Assembly: GCA_002299425.1 (NCBI GenBank)
Contig: DBNW01000053.1
Span: forward strand, 142,820 to 202,352
Direction of reading: 5' to 3'
Length of the DNA: 59,533 nucleotides
From: Methylococcaceae bacterium UBA662
GTDB lineage: Bacteria; Pseudomonadota; Gammaproteobacteria; Methylococcales; Methylomonadaceae
In this document: one piece after another, positions 24,300 to 34,006 of the stretch
How positions within the stretch are numbered: the first letter of the stretch is position 1
How the letters are laid out: each line of letters begins with the position of its first letter
The notes under the pieces: model-generated
Told to the model about the DNA's origin: nothing
The model's database searches: none
The model's input: only the letters and a program-made list of their open reading frames with translations
Position numbers and translations under genes: made by a program

Positions 24300-25520
24300 T
24301 TAGCCGCCGAAATCATCCAACATGATGCTTTCAGGCTCGACGCCGTTGTCGAGCAGCATTTTAATGACCGCCGTATTCATCATCGGCGGCCCGCACATGT
24401 AAAACTCACAATCTTCAGGTGCCGGGTGGTTTTTTAAGTAGTTTTCATAAACCACGTTGTGGATGAACCCGGTATAGCCTTCCCAGTGGTCTTCCGGCAA
24501 CGGGTCGGACAATGCCACATGCCATTCAAAATTGTCGTTCTCCCTGGCCAGCATATCGAAGTCTTCCACATAGAACATTTCGCGTTTGCTTCTTGCCCCA
24601 TACCAGAACGTAATTTTGCGTTTTGATTTCAACCGGCGCAGTTGGTCAAAAATATGCGAGCGCATCGGCGCCATGCCCGCACCGCCACCAATAAAGACCA
24701 TTTCCGCATCGGTTTCTTTGGCATAAAATTCGCCATAAGGGCCGGACACGATACATTTATCACCCGGTTTTAAACCAAAAATATAGGATGACATAATGCC
24801 GGGCGGCACGCTTTCAGGCGCGCGCGGCGGCGGCGTGGCAATCCGCACGTTCAGCATGATTTCCCTTTCTTCAGGATAGGAGGCCATCGAATAGGCCCGC
24901 AAGGTCGGTTCTTTAACATCCGAGACATAACGCCATAAACTGTGTTTGTCCCAATCTTCCCGGAAACGTTCTTCCACGCCGAAATCACTGTATTTGACTA
25001 CATGGGGCGGGCATTCGATTTGGATGTAACCGCCGGCGCGATAATTAATAGCCTCGCCCTCGGGCAAGTCCAGCACCAATTCCTTGATGAAGGTGGCCAC
25101 GTTGTGGTTGGATTTGACCGTGCATTCCCACTTCTTGACACCAAACACGGCATCTTCGACTTCAATATCCATGTCGTGCTTGACCGAAACCTGGCAGGCT
25201 AAGCGTTCACCTTCGGCGGCCTCGCGTTTGGTGATGTGGCTTAATTCGGTCGCCAAAATTTCGCCGCCACCGGATTTGACCTTGACCTTGCATTGGCCGC
25301 AAGTTCCGCCGCCGCCACAGGCGGAAGACACGAACATGCCGCTGTCGGCCAACGCGGTCAATAATTTTGCACCGACCGGCACATGGATTTTCTTCTCTTC
25401 ATTGATAACAATTTCCACATCGCCTTCGGCCACCAGCTTGCTTTTCGCGCCAATAATGACAAACACCAAGGCAATGACAATCCCGGTAAAAAGAATAATC
25501 CCTAAAAGAATTTCAAGCAT
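24300..25520 (-). CDS. nqrF: Na+-translocating NADH:quinone reductase subunit F
   Basis: The 406-residue subunit is the NADH-oxidising entry point. It has an N-terminal membrane helix, a plant-type 2Fe-2S ferredoxin domain with 'SSACGGGGTCGQCKVKV' and a fourth cysteine in 'GERLACQV', an FAD-binding domain ('LRAYSMASYP' gives the RxYS motif) and an NADH-binding domain ('VFIGGGAGMAPMRSH', 'FYMCGPPMM'). Length matches Vibrio NqrF (about 407). It is the last structural gene of the operon and starts 13 bases after nqrE. Confidence 0.97.
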   Translation of the reverse strand: MLEILLGIILFTGIVIALVFVIIGAKSKLVAEGDVEIVINEEKKIHVPVGAKLLTALADSGMFVSSACGGGGTCGQCKVKVKSGGGEILATELSHITKREAAEGERLACQVSVKHDMDIEVEDAVFGVKKWECTVKSNHNVATFIKELVLDLPEGEAINYRAGGYIQIECPPHVVKYSDFGVEERFREDWDKHSLWRYVSDVKEPTLRAYSMASYPEEREIMLNVRIATPPPRAPESVPPGIMSSYIFGLKPGDKCIVSGPYGEFYAKETDAEMVFIGGGAGMAPMRSHIFDQLRRLKSKRKITFWYGARSKREMFYVEDFDMLARENDNFEWHVALSDPLPEDHWEGYTGFIHNVVYENYLKNHPAPEDCEFYMCGPPMMNTAVIKMLLDNGVEPESIMLDDFGG

Positions 25521-25533
25521 GTCGTTACCTTTC

Positions 25534-26142
25534 CTATAGTTGGATGCCGGAGAAAGCCATGAAGCCCAACGACATCAGGCCCGCCGTGATGAAGGTGATG
25601 CCCAGCCCCTGCAACGATGCGGGTATATCACTGTATTTGAGTTTTTCGCGCACCCCGGCCATGACAGTAATCGCCAAGGCCCAGCCAAATCCGCTGCCGA
25701 CCCCGTAAGTGACGCTTTCGGAAAAATTGTAGTCGCGCTCGATCATGAACAAGCTGCCGGCCAAAATCGCGCAGTTCACGGTGATCAACGGCAGGAAAAT
25801 GCCCAGCGCGTGATACAAGGCCGGAAAGAATTTGTCTAGGATCATCTCCAAAATTTGCACCAAGGCCGCGATCACGCCGATGCAACTCAACAGTGCCAAA
25901 AAGCTCAAGTCCACACCGGTCAAGCCGATCCAGGACAAGGCGTCTTCTTTAAGCAAGGCATGGTAAATCAGGTTATTGGCGGGTACGGTGATCAGTTGCA
26001 CCATCATCACGGCAATGCCTAAGCCCATTGCCGTGGAGATTTTTTTCGATACTGCGATGAAAGTGCACATGCCCAAAAAAAAGGACAGTGCCAGGTTTTC
26101 AATGAAAACCGCTTTGATAAACAGGCTGATATACGCTTCCAT
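25534..26142 (-). CDS. nqrE: Na+-NQR subunit E
   Basis: This 202-residue membrane subunit has six predicted helices and begins 'MEAYISLFIKAVFIENLALSFFLG', characteristic of NqrE/RnfA. 'ENLALSFFLGMCTF' contains the conserved cysteine that with its NqrD counterpart holds the intramembrane iron centre; a second conserved cysteine lies in 'VNCAILAGS'. The ATG directly adjoins the nqrD stop (one-base overlap), showing translational coupling. Confidence 0.97.
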   Translation of the reverse strand: MEAYISLFIKAVFIENLALSFFLGMCTFIAVSKKISTAMGLGIAVMMVQLITVPANNLIYHALLKEDALSWIGLTGVDLSFLALLSCIGVIAALVQILEMILDKFFPALYHALGIFLPLITVNCAILAGSLFMIERDYNFSESVTYGVGSGFGWALAITVMAGVREKLKYSDIPASLQGLGITFITAGLMSLGFMAFSGIQL

Positions 26143-26822
26143 TAGTGATGCCCTCCGTCACCGTGGGCACTGGCCATGATTTTGAATTCCACCGTTTCGC
26201 GTTGCACCGGCTTCCACTCGCGCACCGCCCAAATAATCAGGCCGATGATAAAAAATGCGCTAGGCGGCAGCAGCATCAAGCCGTTGGGCTGGTACCAGCC
26301 GCCGTCTTTAACCAACGGCAGGATTTCGATGCCCAACAGTTTGCCTGAACCCAACAGTTCGCGAAAAAACGCCACTGAAATCAAGATCAAGCTGTAGCCT
26401 AAGCCGTTACCGATACCGTCCATGAAGCTGGCCAGCGGCGGGGTTTTCATGGCGTAGCCCTCGGCCCGGCCCATGACGATGCAGTTGGTGATAATCAAAC
26501 CCACAAACACCGACAATTGTTTGCTGATGTCGTAAGCGAAGGCTTTTAGGATTTGATCCACCACAATCACCAATGAAGCGATGATGGTCATTTGTACGAT
26601 GATGCGGATGCTGCCGGGGATATGGTTCCTGATGGCACTGATGGCGGCGCTGGAACAAGCCGTCACCAGGGTCAGCGCCAACGACATGATCAGCGAGGTT
26701 GACATCTGCGAAGTGACCGCCAAAGCCGAACAAATGCCCAATACCTGCAAGGTGATGGGGTTGTTGTTGACCAGGGGTTCAATTAATACTTTTTTATTCG
26801 CTTCATTTAAAATTGCGCTCAT
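26142..26822 (-). CDS. nqrD: Na+-NQR subunit D
   Basis: The 226-residue membrane subunit is the partner of NqrE. It carries 'NNPITLQVLGICSALAVT' with the cysteine of the iron site and 'GLIITNCIVMGRAEGYAMK', whose NC is the second ligand; family-typical 'GNGLGYSLILISVAFFRELLGSG' follows. It ends in a His-rich tail (HGDGGHH), which is a local peculiarity. It overlaps nqrC by four bases. Confidence 0.96.
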   Translation of the reverse strand: MSAILNEANKKVLIEPLVNNNPITLQVLGICSALAVTSQMSTSLIMSLALTLVTACSSAAISAIRNHIPGSIRIIVQMTIIASLVIVVDQILKAFAYDISKQLSVFVGLIITNCIVMGRAEGYAMKTPPLASFMDGIGNGLGYSLILISVAFFRELLGSGKLLGIEILPLVKDGGWYQPNGLMLLPPSAFFIIGLIIWAVREWKPVQRETVEFKIMASAHGDGGHH

Positions 26823-27754
26823 GATTGTGCTCCTTTAACCGTTCTAACTTTTGCCAGATAGGGCGCAAATCCCTCTTTGCCCATCCAGTAATGGATTAAA
26901 TGGGTGACGCCGGTGCTGGTCAGGGACGCACCCGCCAAACCGTCGACCTGGTATTGCGCGCCTGGCTTACCTGAATCTACCGTACCTTTAACCAAGCTCA
27001 ACGCAACTTCACCGATGTCGGCCTCTTCGATCAAGCCTTTTTCCAAACTCGGCTGGTCGGTTTCGGCATAGACTTTTTTGCCTTTCCACAGTGCCCGCCA
27101 GTTAGGATTGACCACCTCACCGCCTAAGCCGGGAGTTTCCGCTTGGTCATAGAAGTTGATGCTTTGCACGGTCTGGCCGTCGGCGTCCAAGGACAGGAAA
27201 CCGTACATGGTGGACCACAAACCGTAACCATTGACGGGCAGGATGATGGACTTTATCGCGCCATTTTCCTTGACCAAATAAACCTTGGCGTACTTGGCTT
27301 TTACCCGAATATGGGCAATGTCTTGATTCTTCGGGATGGCCACGCTTAGCACCGGGTCTTTGGCCGCCTTGCGTTGGTCGTACTCGGCGACGTTGATGCT
27401 GTCGACGTAGTCACCGGTCGCCAAATCGACGATTTTGGCCTCGATTTTTTCATCAAAAGCCCGGTCTATGTTGCCGCCTTCTTCCAACAAACCGGCCACC
27501 TCTAGGATATTCTTTTTCATATCCTGCTGCTTGTTGTTGATTTGCAAGGGTTTTAACGCAACAGCGGCGAATGACACCAACACCGCGCACACCAGGCACA
27601 AGGAAACGGCGATGACAATGGTTTTTTCCAGGCTGTCGTTGCCCAACGCCAACACCCTTTCCGCATAAGCTTTGGCTTTTAGGTAAATTTCATATTTTTC
27701 AAGCTGGGCACACAACGAGGCCATGTGCCGGCACGTTTTGTTTTCATTGGGCAT
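26819..27754 (-). CDS. nqrC: Na+-NQR subunit C (covalent FMN)
   Basis: The 311-residue subunit has one membrane helix (about 44-69) and a periplasmic FMN domain. The flavin-attachment motif, normally SGAT, reads DGLAGASLTSTG here, so serine stands where threonine usually accepts the FMN. The protein is extended by roughly 30 residues before the helix compared with typical NqrC. The start at 27754 is supported by a perfect AGGAGG about nine bases upstream inside the end of nqrB, so the extension seems real. ApbE-type flavin transferase would be needed and is not encoded in the window. Confidence 0.95.
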   Translation of the reverse strand: MPNENKTCRHMASLCAQLEKYEIYLKAKAYAERVLALGNDSLEKTIVIAVSLCLVCAVLVSFAAVALKPLQINNKQQDMKKNILEVAGLLEEGGNIDRAFDEKIEAKIVDLATGDYVDSINVAEYDQRKAAKDPVLSVAIPKNQDIAHIRVKAKYAKVYLVKENGAIKSIILPVNGYGLWSTMYGFLSLDADGQTVQSINFYDQAETPGLGGEVVNPNWRALWKGKKVYAETDQPSLEKGLIEEADIGEVALSLVKGTVDSGKPGAQYQVDGLAGASLTSTGVTHLIHYWMGKEGFAPYLAKVRTVKGAQS

Positions 27755-28946
27755 GGCGCTTCATCCTCCTGCTGATGTTGGCCTGAACGACAAAATAGTC
27801 CATGATGGGTGCGAACATGTTGGAGAACAGAATCGCCAGCATAATACCCTCAGGGAAGGCCGGGTTGACCACGCGGATCAGTACTGTCATGGCCCCCACC
27901 AAAGCACCGAAAACCCAGCGGCCGGTATTGGTCATCGCGGCACTGACCGGGTCGGTGGCCATATAGACCATGCCGAAAGCAAAGCCGCCTAGGGTTAAAT
28001 GCCAATACCACGGCACTGCAAACATCGGGTTGGTGTCACTGCCTATGCCATTGAACAGCAAGGAAGTGGCCACCATACCCAGGAACACGCCCGCCATGAT
28101 GCGGTAGGAGGCGACCCGGGTGTACAACAAGAACGCCGCGCCGATCATAATGGCCAAAACCGACGTCTCGCCCAGACAGCCGGGTTCAAAACCAAAAAAG
28201 GTTTGCATCCAACTGTAATGCTCGGTGACTGCGGCCAAGCCGCCATTGGCGGCCAACCCTAACGGCGTAGCGGCGGTGTATCCGTCCACGGCCACCCAAA
28301 CGGAATCGCCGGAAATGGAGGCCGGATAGGCAAAATACAAAAACGCCCGGCCCGTCAGTGCCGGGTTCAGAAAGTTTTTACCCGTCCCGCCAAAGACTTC
28401 TTTGCCAATGACCACGCCGAATGATATGCCCAAGGCCACTTGCCATAACGGCATGTCCGGCGGCATGATCAAAGCGTACAGCATCGAGGAAACCAAGAAG
28501 CCTTCGTTTACCTCGTGGCCACGGACGGTAGCGAACAACACTTCCCAAACGCCGCCTACGGCAATGGTAACCAGGTAAATCGGCAGAAAATACAAAGCAC
28601 CGTGCACGATGTTGGACAACGGGTTCATCGGGTTGTAACCGAACACCGTCATCGGGATGCTGCGCCAATTGTCTATCTTTTCCAGTCCCATCGCCTCCAT
28701 TGCCAAGTTGGCTTGATAACCGGTGTTGTACATCGCCATCAACACACAGAAAAACGTGGCGATGACCACGAACGTCATGGTGCGCTTAAGGTCGATGCCG
28801 TCACGAACATGGGTGCCGCCACGGGTTACATCACTCGGCGTGTAAATAAACGTGTCCACCATCTCATAGAGACCGTAGTACTTTTCGTACTTGCCGCCTT
28901 TGGTAAAGTACGGCTCAATGCTGTCTAAAAATTGTCTGGCCGACAT
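27744..28946 (-). CDS. nqrB: Na+-NQR subunit B (covalent FMN, riboflavin)
   Basis: This 400-residue polytopic subunit carries the covalently bound FMN motif 'DGYTAATPLG' (family DGxSGAT; threonine conserved) and the 'GKNFLNPALTGRAFLYFAYP' and 'ATDPVSAAMTNTGRW' segments diagnostic for NqrB/RnfD. It forms the sodium-translocating core with NqrD and NqrE. It starts at the stop of nqrA (one-base overlap) and overlaps nqrC by 11 bases. Confidence 0.97.
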   Translation of the reverse strand: MSARQFLDSIEPYFTKGGKYEKYYGLYEMVDTFIYTPSDVTRGGTHVRDGIDLKRTMTFVVIATFFCVLMAMYNTGYQANLAMEAMGLEKIDNWRSIPMTVFGYNPMNPLSNIVHGALYFLPIYLVTIAVGGVWEVLFATVRGHEVNEGFLVSSMLYALIMPPDMPLWQVALGISFGVVIGKEVFGGTGKNFLNPALTGRAFLYFAYPASISGDSVWVAVDGYTAATPLGLAANGGLAAVTEHYSWMQTFFGFEPGCLGETSVLAIMIGAAFLLYTRVASYRIMAGVFLGMVATSLLFNGIGSDTNPMFAVPWYWHLTLGGFAFGMVYMATDPVSAAMTNTGRWVFGALVGAMTVLIRVVNPAFPEGIMLAILFSNMFAPIMDYFVVQANISRRMKRHAQ

Positions 28947-30298
28947 TATCCTTCCTTCTCAATTTTGGTTAAGTTTGCCCTGAGTACGGGGCCAAAATCA
29001 TGTTTTCCTGGGTCGACAAAAGTCAACAACGCCATATCTTCCTCGTCCAGTTCCAGGCAGCCCAACAATTGGGCCTGGTCGCTGTCACCGACCACTAAGG
29101 CTTTCAGCAACGGGGTCGGCAAAATGTCCATAGGCATGACGGTTTCATAAACGCCCACCGGGACGATGGCGCGGTTACTGCCGTTTTTGGTGGTCGTCAA
29201 TGGAAATTTGCGGTCGGTTTTTCTATCCCGGCTGGATAAATAGACATCAAGGGCTGAATATTTGTTTTTCCCCGGCACAATCCAACCAAACAGTTCACGG
29301 GCGCGGCCTTCTTCCAAAGCGGAAATTTGATTGCTGTAGCGACCAAGAAACGCCGCCCAATCGGCGGCATGATGCCCGTACAACACGGAGCCGGAAATGA
29401 CTCGGCTCTCAACTTGCTCTTGTAATTGCCCGGCCACTAACTCATCGATATTGGCACCAACACGGGTGCGTAACAGTCGTGGTTCATTGACGGTAGGTCC
29501 GGCTAGGGAAATGATTTTTTCAATATTTAGACGCCCTGTAGTGAACAGGGCACCGATAGCCATGACCGCTTGGTAATCCAGATACCAAACAAATTTATTG
29601 ATGTTTACCGGGTCTACGAAATGGATATGGGTGCTAGGGAGACCTGCCGGATGAGGGCCTGAAAACTGGGCGACCGTGACCGGAGCGTCGCCCACCGAAA
29701 CGTCTGCGCCGGAAGCTTTACAGACATAGGTTTGGCCATCGGTCAACTGGCTGATCACTTTTAAGCCATTGATAAAATCTTGGCTTCGTTCTTTGATGAC
29801 CACGACCGGGTCGGCCGCTAGGGGGTTGGTGTCCATCGCCGTCACAAACAAAGAACTGGGCTTGCCGTCCAAAGGCGGTATTTTGCCGTAAGGCCGTGCC
29901 TTTAACGCCGTCCAAAGGCCTGAGGCCACCAGATTTTCCTTAACCTGCACGGCAGATAAAGCCGTCAATTCGGTTTCCGGATAGCTGGCGAAAGCCACTT
30001 CATCCGAACCGTCCAGTTCAATCACGACCGATTGCAGAACCCGTTTCTCGCCGCGATGAACGGCTTTGACCACACCCGCACCCGGGGATGTAAAAACACA
30101 ACCCGGATTTTTTTTATCCTCAAACAGCACTTGGCCCAATTTGACCCGGTCGCCCTCCGCAACCAGCATGGTCGGCTTCATGCCCATGTAATCGCTTCCA
30201 AGAACAGCCACTGAAGTAACCGGGTTGCCGTTGTAAATGACCTGCTCGGGAATGCCGGAAATCGGCAGATCCAAACCTTTTTTAATTGTAAATTGCAT
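28946..30298 (-). CDS. nqrA: Na+-NQR subunit A
   Basis: From the ATG at 30298 the subunit has 450 residues and starts MQFTIKKGLDLPISG, the canonical NqrA N-terminus. 'GSDYMGMKPTMLVAEGDRVKLGQVLFEDKKNPG' (lipoyl-like region, seen in parts), 'HIHFVDPVNINKFVWYLDYQ' and 'SGSVLYGHHA' match the family. NqrA is the cytoplasmic quinone-facing subunit. GGAG lies about 12 bases upstream. It is the first gene of nqrABCDEF. A longer frame to 30373 is rejected because it has no family match. Confidence 0.97.
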   Translation of the reverse strand: MQFTIKKGLDLPISGIPEQVIYNGNPVTSVAVLGSDYMGMKPTMLVAEGDRVKLGQVLFEDKKNPGCVFTSPGAGVVKAVHRGEKRVLQSVVIELDGSDEVAFASYPETELTALSAVQVKENLVASGLWTALKARPYGKIPPLDGKPSSLFVTAMDTNPLAADPVVVIKERSQDFINGLKVISQLTDGQTYVCKASGADVSVGDAPVTVAQFSGPHPAGLPSTHIHFVDPVNINKFVWYLDYQAVMAIGALFTTGRLNIEKIISLAGPTVNEPRLLRTRVGANIDELVAGQLQEQVESRVISGSVLYGHHAADWAAFLGRYSNQISALEEGRARELFGWIVPGKNKYSALDVYLSSRDRKTDRKFPLTTTKNGSNRAIVPVGVYETVMPMDILPTPLLKALVVGDSDQAQLLGCLELDEEDMALLTFVDPGKHDFGPVLRANLTKIEKEG

Positions 30299-30774
30299 AG
30301 TTGGGCCCACTCTCCCTAAGAATTGTTGCGAAACAATCCGCTGTTTTTTGTGGTAGTAAAACGAGCGGCGCACATGAAGTTAAAACGCTCGCATTACACC
30401 ACACCCATTGGCTTTCCTCAAACTAAACAACAGCATCGTGATGGGTAAAAGTTTTTTAAAAAGCCCTTGTTGATGGGTTTAAGCGGACAGCCGCAATGCT
30501 TTTTTTGCAGTACTAAGCAAAAATAAAAAACAACCTATTGCCACTTAAACATAAATTTAAAAAATTGACATTGTCGCGGTCTCGAGGCCGAGCATTCATA
30601 AGAAACACTCTATAAACCGGTAAGATCTTTTTGTCGGCTGGTTTAACGCCAATTTAAACCAATGTGCTGCGCAAGGTACGCATCAGCTTTTAATTGAAAA
30701 TACAAGACCATTACTCTATCCTCAAGGCTCCGGCAACCGTGCCGTACCAAACTAAAAATCAATGAGGAGACTGT
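30299..30774. other. Divergent regulatory region between nqrA and pntA
   Basis: No gene is visible in these 476 AT-rich bases. They separate two divergent operons of redox energy metabolism. On the nqr side there is a candidate promoter (30393-30421) and an inverted repeat CGAGCG (30362-30367) / CGCTCG (30386-30391) in the leader. On the pnt side GAGGAG lies just before the ATG at 30775. A TTGACA at 30565-30570 has no -10 partner at the right distance. Confidence 0.5.
30393..30421 (-). promoter_or_regulatory. Candidate promoter of the nqr operon
   Basis: On the minus strand TTGAGG (30421-30416) and TGTAAT (30398-30393) are separated by exactly 17 bases, about 95 bases upstream of the nqrA start. 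Agreement with the sigma70 consensus is moderate. The deduced leader would contain the CGAGCG/CGCTCG inverted repeat. Confidence 0.4.
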
Positions 30775-32334
30775 ATGAAACTGGGTATACCAAAGGAAGT
30801 CGCCGCAGGGGAAAAACGGGTGGCCACCACACCCGAAGCCGCTGCTCAACTCATTAAGCTAGGCTTTTCTGTCTGTATCGAAAGCGGTGCCGGCACCAAA
30901 GCCACCATCAGCGATGACGCCTATCGTGCCGCTGGCGTGCAGGTGTTGGACACTGCAGAGCAAGTATGGCAGCAGTCTGACATCATTTTGAAAGTGCGCC
31001 CGCCCTTAAAATGGCCGAAATTCAACATTGATGAAATGGGCTTAATGCCTAAAAACCGCTGTTTGATCTGTTTTATCTGGCCCGCTCAAAACCCGCAGCT
31101 CATGGATGCACTGGCGGCCAAAAACGCCACCGTGTTGGCCATGGACTGCGTACCGCGCCTATCCAGGGCGCAAAAAATGGACGCGCTCAGTTCAATGGCG
31201 AATATCGCCGGCTACCGCGCTATCGTCGAGGCGGCGCAGGCGTTCGGACGTTTTTTTACCGGCCAAATCACCGCCGCTGGCAAGGTGCCGCCCGCTAAAG
31301 TATTGGTGATTGGTGCCGGCGTCGCCGGCCTGTCCGCTGTAGGCACGGCTAGAAGCTTAGGTGCTATCGTCCGCGCCTTCGACACCCGCCCGGAAGTGAA
31401 AGAGCAGGTCGAAAGCATGGGTGCCGAGTTTTTGCTGCTGGATTTTAAAGAAGACGGCTCCGGCAGCGGCGGCTATGCCAAAACTATGTCGCCGGAATTT
31501 ATCGCTGCGGAAATGGCGTTATTTGCCCAACAAGCCAAAGAGGTCGACATCATCGTCACCACCGCGTTAATCCCCGGCCGACCTGCTCCTAAACTGATTA
31601 CCGCCGAGATGATTGAGTCGATGAAACCCGGCAGCGTGATCGTCGATTTAGCGGCCGAGCAAGGCGGCAACTGTGAATTGACCGAGCCGAACAAAATCGT
31701 GGTCAAACACAACGTCACGCTCATCGGCTACACCGACCTGCCCAGCCGCCTGGCCAATCAATCCAGCCAACTCTACGCCACCAATCTACGGCATTTGCTG
31801 ACTGATTTATGCCCCAAGAAAGACGGCGTCATTAATATCAACCTAGACGACGAAGTGATTCGCGGCACCACCGTCATTAACGACGGCAAAATCATCTGGC
31901 CCGCCCCGCCGCCGACACAAGTCGCCGCCCCCGCTCAGCCCAAAACCATACCCAGCGCAAGCAAGGCAACCGAGCAGCACCGCAGCAAAGCCGACGCCGC
32001 CACCCGTTGGACGGTACTGGTTATCGCGGCGGCGGCTCTATTGGGTCTTGGCAGTATCTTGCCACAATCGTTCATGGCGCATTTCACGGTGTTTGTGCTG
32101 GCTTGTTTCGTCGGCTACCAAGTCATCTGGAACGTTACCCCGGCCTTACACACACCTTTGATGAGCGTCACTAACGCCATCAGCGGCATTATCGTCATTG
32201 GTGCCATTTTGCAACTCTCCGCCCCTTCCGCTTTGGTGGTTTGGCTGGCTGTGTTCGCCGTACTCATCGCCGCCATCAACATCGTCGGCGGTTTTTGGGT
32301 AACCCGTCGTATGCTAGGCATGTTCAGAAAATAA
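30775..32334 (+). CDS. pntA: NAD(P) transhydrogenase alpha subunit
   Basis: The 519-residue protein is the full E. coli-type alpha subunit: NAD-binding domain I (starts 'MKLGIPKEVAAGEKRVATTPEAA'; Rossmann 'VLVIGAGVAGLSAVGTARSLGA', 'AFDTRPEVKEQVESMGAEF') followed by a linker and four C-terminal membrane helices from about residue 405. It couples hydride transfer from NADH to NADP+ to inward proton movement. GAGGAG lies five bases upstream of the start. pntB follows 14 bases after the stop. In this context it may supply NADPH to the sterol oxygenases encoded next. Confidence 0.97.
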   Translation: MKLGIPKEVAAGEKRVATTPEAAAQLIKLGFSVCIESGAGTKATISDDAYRAAGVQVLDTAEQVWQQSDIILKVRPPLKWPKFNIDEMGLMPKNRCLICFIWPAQNPQLMDALAAKNATVLAMDCVPRLSRAQKMDALSSMANIAGYRAIVEAAQAFGRFFTGQITAAGKVPPAKVLVIGAGVAGLSAVGTARSLGAIVRAFDTRPEVKEQVESMGAEFLLLDFKEDGSGSGGYAKTMSPEFIAAEMALFAQQAKEVDIIVTTALIPGRPAPKLITAEMIESMKPGSVIVDLAAEQGGNCELTEPNKIVVKHNVTLIGYTDLPSRLANQSSQLYATNLRHLLTDLCPKKDGVININLDDEVIRGTTVINDGKIIWPAPPPTQVAAPAQPKTIPSASKATEQHRSKADAATRWTVLVIAAAALLGLGSILPQSFMAHFTVFVLACFVGYQVIWNVTPALHTPLMSVTNAISGIIVIGAILQLSAPSALVVWLAVFAVLIAAINIVGGFWVTRRMLGMFRK

Positions 32335-32348
32335 CCGGAGAAACACTC

Positions 32349-33773
32349 ATGTCCCCTAGTTTAGTCACCATGTCCTACATCATCGCCATCATCTTGTTTA
32401 TTTTGAGCTTGAGCGGGCTTAGCAACCCAGAATCGGCGCGCCGGGGCAATTATTTTGGCATGGCGGGCATGGCCATCGCCATCATCGCCACCAGCCTGAT
32501 GGAATCCGTCACCGCCTACGGCTACTTGGTAGTGGCCATCCTGGTCGGCGGCAGCATCGGTGCGTTGGCCGCCAAAAAAGTCGCCATGACGCAAATGCCG
32601 GAACTGGTCGCCATTATGCACAGTTTGGTTGGTCTGGCCGCCGTGCTGGTGGGTTATGCCAATTTCATGGACAGCAGTGTTCATTTTCAAGGCATGGAAA
32701 AAACCATTCATGAAGCAGAAATCTACGCGGGCGTTCTGATTGGCGCGGTGACGTTCTCTGGCTCCGTGATTGCCTTCGGCAAGCTCAGCGAAAAAATCAC
32801 GGGCAAGCCGATATTGCTGCCGGGTCGGCACCAGATCAACCTCGGTCTGTTGGTGGCGGTGGTCGCGCTGGGGTTCTTGTTTTTGGATCAGGTCGAGACA
32901 GGAACGGGCGCGTTGCCTTGGCTGTTTCTGGACAAAGGCGGCTCCCAGTCTTTGCTGATTATGACCGTCATCGCCTTACTGTTTGGCATACACATGGTCA
33001 TGGCCATTGGCGGTGCCGACATGCCAGTGGTGGTGTCCATGTTAAACAGTTACTCCGGCTGGGCGGCAGCGGCTACGGGCTTTATGCTCGGCAACGATTT
33101 GCTAATCGTCACCGGTGCTCTGGTCGGCAGCAGCGGCGCCATTCTAAGCTACATCATGTGCCATGCCATGAACCGCAACTTCATCAGCGTCATCGCCGGC
33201 GGCTTCGGCACGGGTTCGGGCGGCAAGGCCGCCGCCATCGAGGGCGACGTGCAGCCAATTGATGCCGGAGAAACCGCTACGCTGCTGCTATCGGCAAAAA
33301 ACATCATGATTATCCCCGGCTATGGCATGGCCGTAGCGCAAGCCCAGCATACCGTTTATGAAATCACGCAGCTCCTGCGTGCAAAGGGCAAGACTGTCCG
33401 CTTCGGCATCCACCCGGTAGCAGGCCGTATGCCCGGTCACATGAACGTATTACTGGCCGAGGCCAAAGTCCCCTACGACATCGTGTTTGAAATGGACGAA
33501 ATTAACGACGATTTCCCGAATGTGGATGTCTCCATCGTCATCGGTGCTAACGACATCGTCAACCCGTCGGCACTCAACGACCCGAACAGCCCGATTGCTG
33601 GAATGCCGGTGCTGGAATGCTGGAAAGGTGAGACCACTGTCGTCCTCAAGCGCAGCATGGCCTCCGGTTATGCGGGGGTCGGCAACCCGCTGTTCGTCAT
33701 GGACAACACCCGCATGTTGTTCGGCGATGCTAACGCCATGCTGCAAGCGGTGCTAAAAGTCGTGCAGGGATAA
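32349..33773 (+). CDS. pntB: NAD(P) transhydrogenase beta subunit
   Basis: From the ATG at 32349 the beta subunit has 474 residues: an N-terminal membrane domain of about nine helices ('LSGLSNPESARRGNYFGM', 'GKPILLPGRHQINL') and C-terminal NADP-binding domain III with 'IIPGYGMAVAQAQHTVYEI', 'RFGIHPVAGRMPGHMNVLLAEA' and 'VIGANDIVNPSAL', all strongly conserved. GGAG is ten bases before the start. The frame extends upstream to 32241 but that part overlaps pntA and is not family-like. Confidence 0.97.
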   Translation: MSPSLVTMSYIIAIILFILSLSGLSNPESARRGNYFGMAGMAIAIIATSLMESVTAYGYLVVAILVGGSIGALAAKKVAMTQMPELVAIMHSLVGLAAVLVGYANFMDSSVHFQGMEKTIHEAEIYAGVLIGAVTFSGSVIAFGKLSEKITGKPILLPGRHQINLGLLVAVVALGFLFLDQVETGTGALPWLFLDKGGSQSLLIMTVIALLFGIHMVMAIGGADMPVVVSMLNSYSGWAAAATGFMLGNDLLIVTGALVGSSGAILSYIMCHAMNRNFISVIAGGFGTGSGGKAAAIEGDVQPIDAGETATLLLSAKNIMIIPGYGMAVAQAQHTVYEITQLLRAKGKTVRFGIHPVAGRMPGHMNVLLAEAKVPYDIVFEMDEINDDFPNVDVSIVIGANDIVNPSALNDPNSPIAGMPVLECWKGETTVVLKRSMASGYAGVGNPLFVMDNTRMLFGDANAMLQAVLKVVQG

Positions 33774-33997
33774 CCTAAACGCAAGCCTGGTCGTCGCTAG
33801 ATGCTCCCATTCGGCCGGCCTGAAAAAGCTTATCATTCCGGCAGGGAAGCCGAAACCCAGTCACAGGGATGTGAATTTATGGGCTGGCATTTAGCTTCAG
33901 TCCAATACCGAGGCGTTGCTCTTGATCGCTGTTCCCGAGATAACAATCCCTACGGAACAACTTTTCGCCTTGTAGGCAGTGAGATTTTCCTCATCTT
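33774..33997. other. Intergenic region upstream of the tandem repeat
   Basis: These 224 bases follow pntB and precede the 49-bp tandem repeat. An open frame of about 70 codons crosses part of it (33801-34013) but has no ribosome binding site, no recognisable sequence and runs into the repeat, so it is not called. No terminator with a T-run was seen after pntB. The region may be degraded or regulatory DNA. Confidence 0.4.
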
Positions 33998-34006
33998 CGA
34001 TAATGG

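Noticed and set aside
30565..30570. TTGACA as a -35 box for pntA
   Set aside because: No -10-like sequence occurs at 16-18 bases; the nearest TATAAA is 40 bases away.
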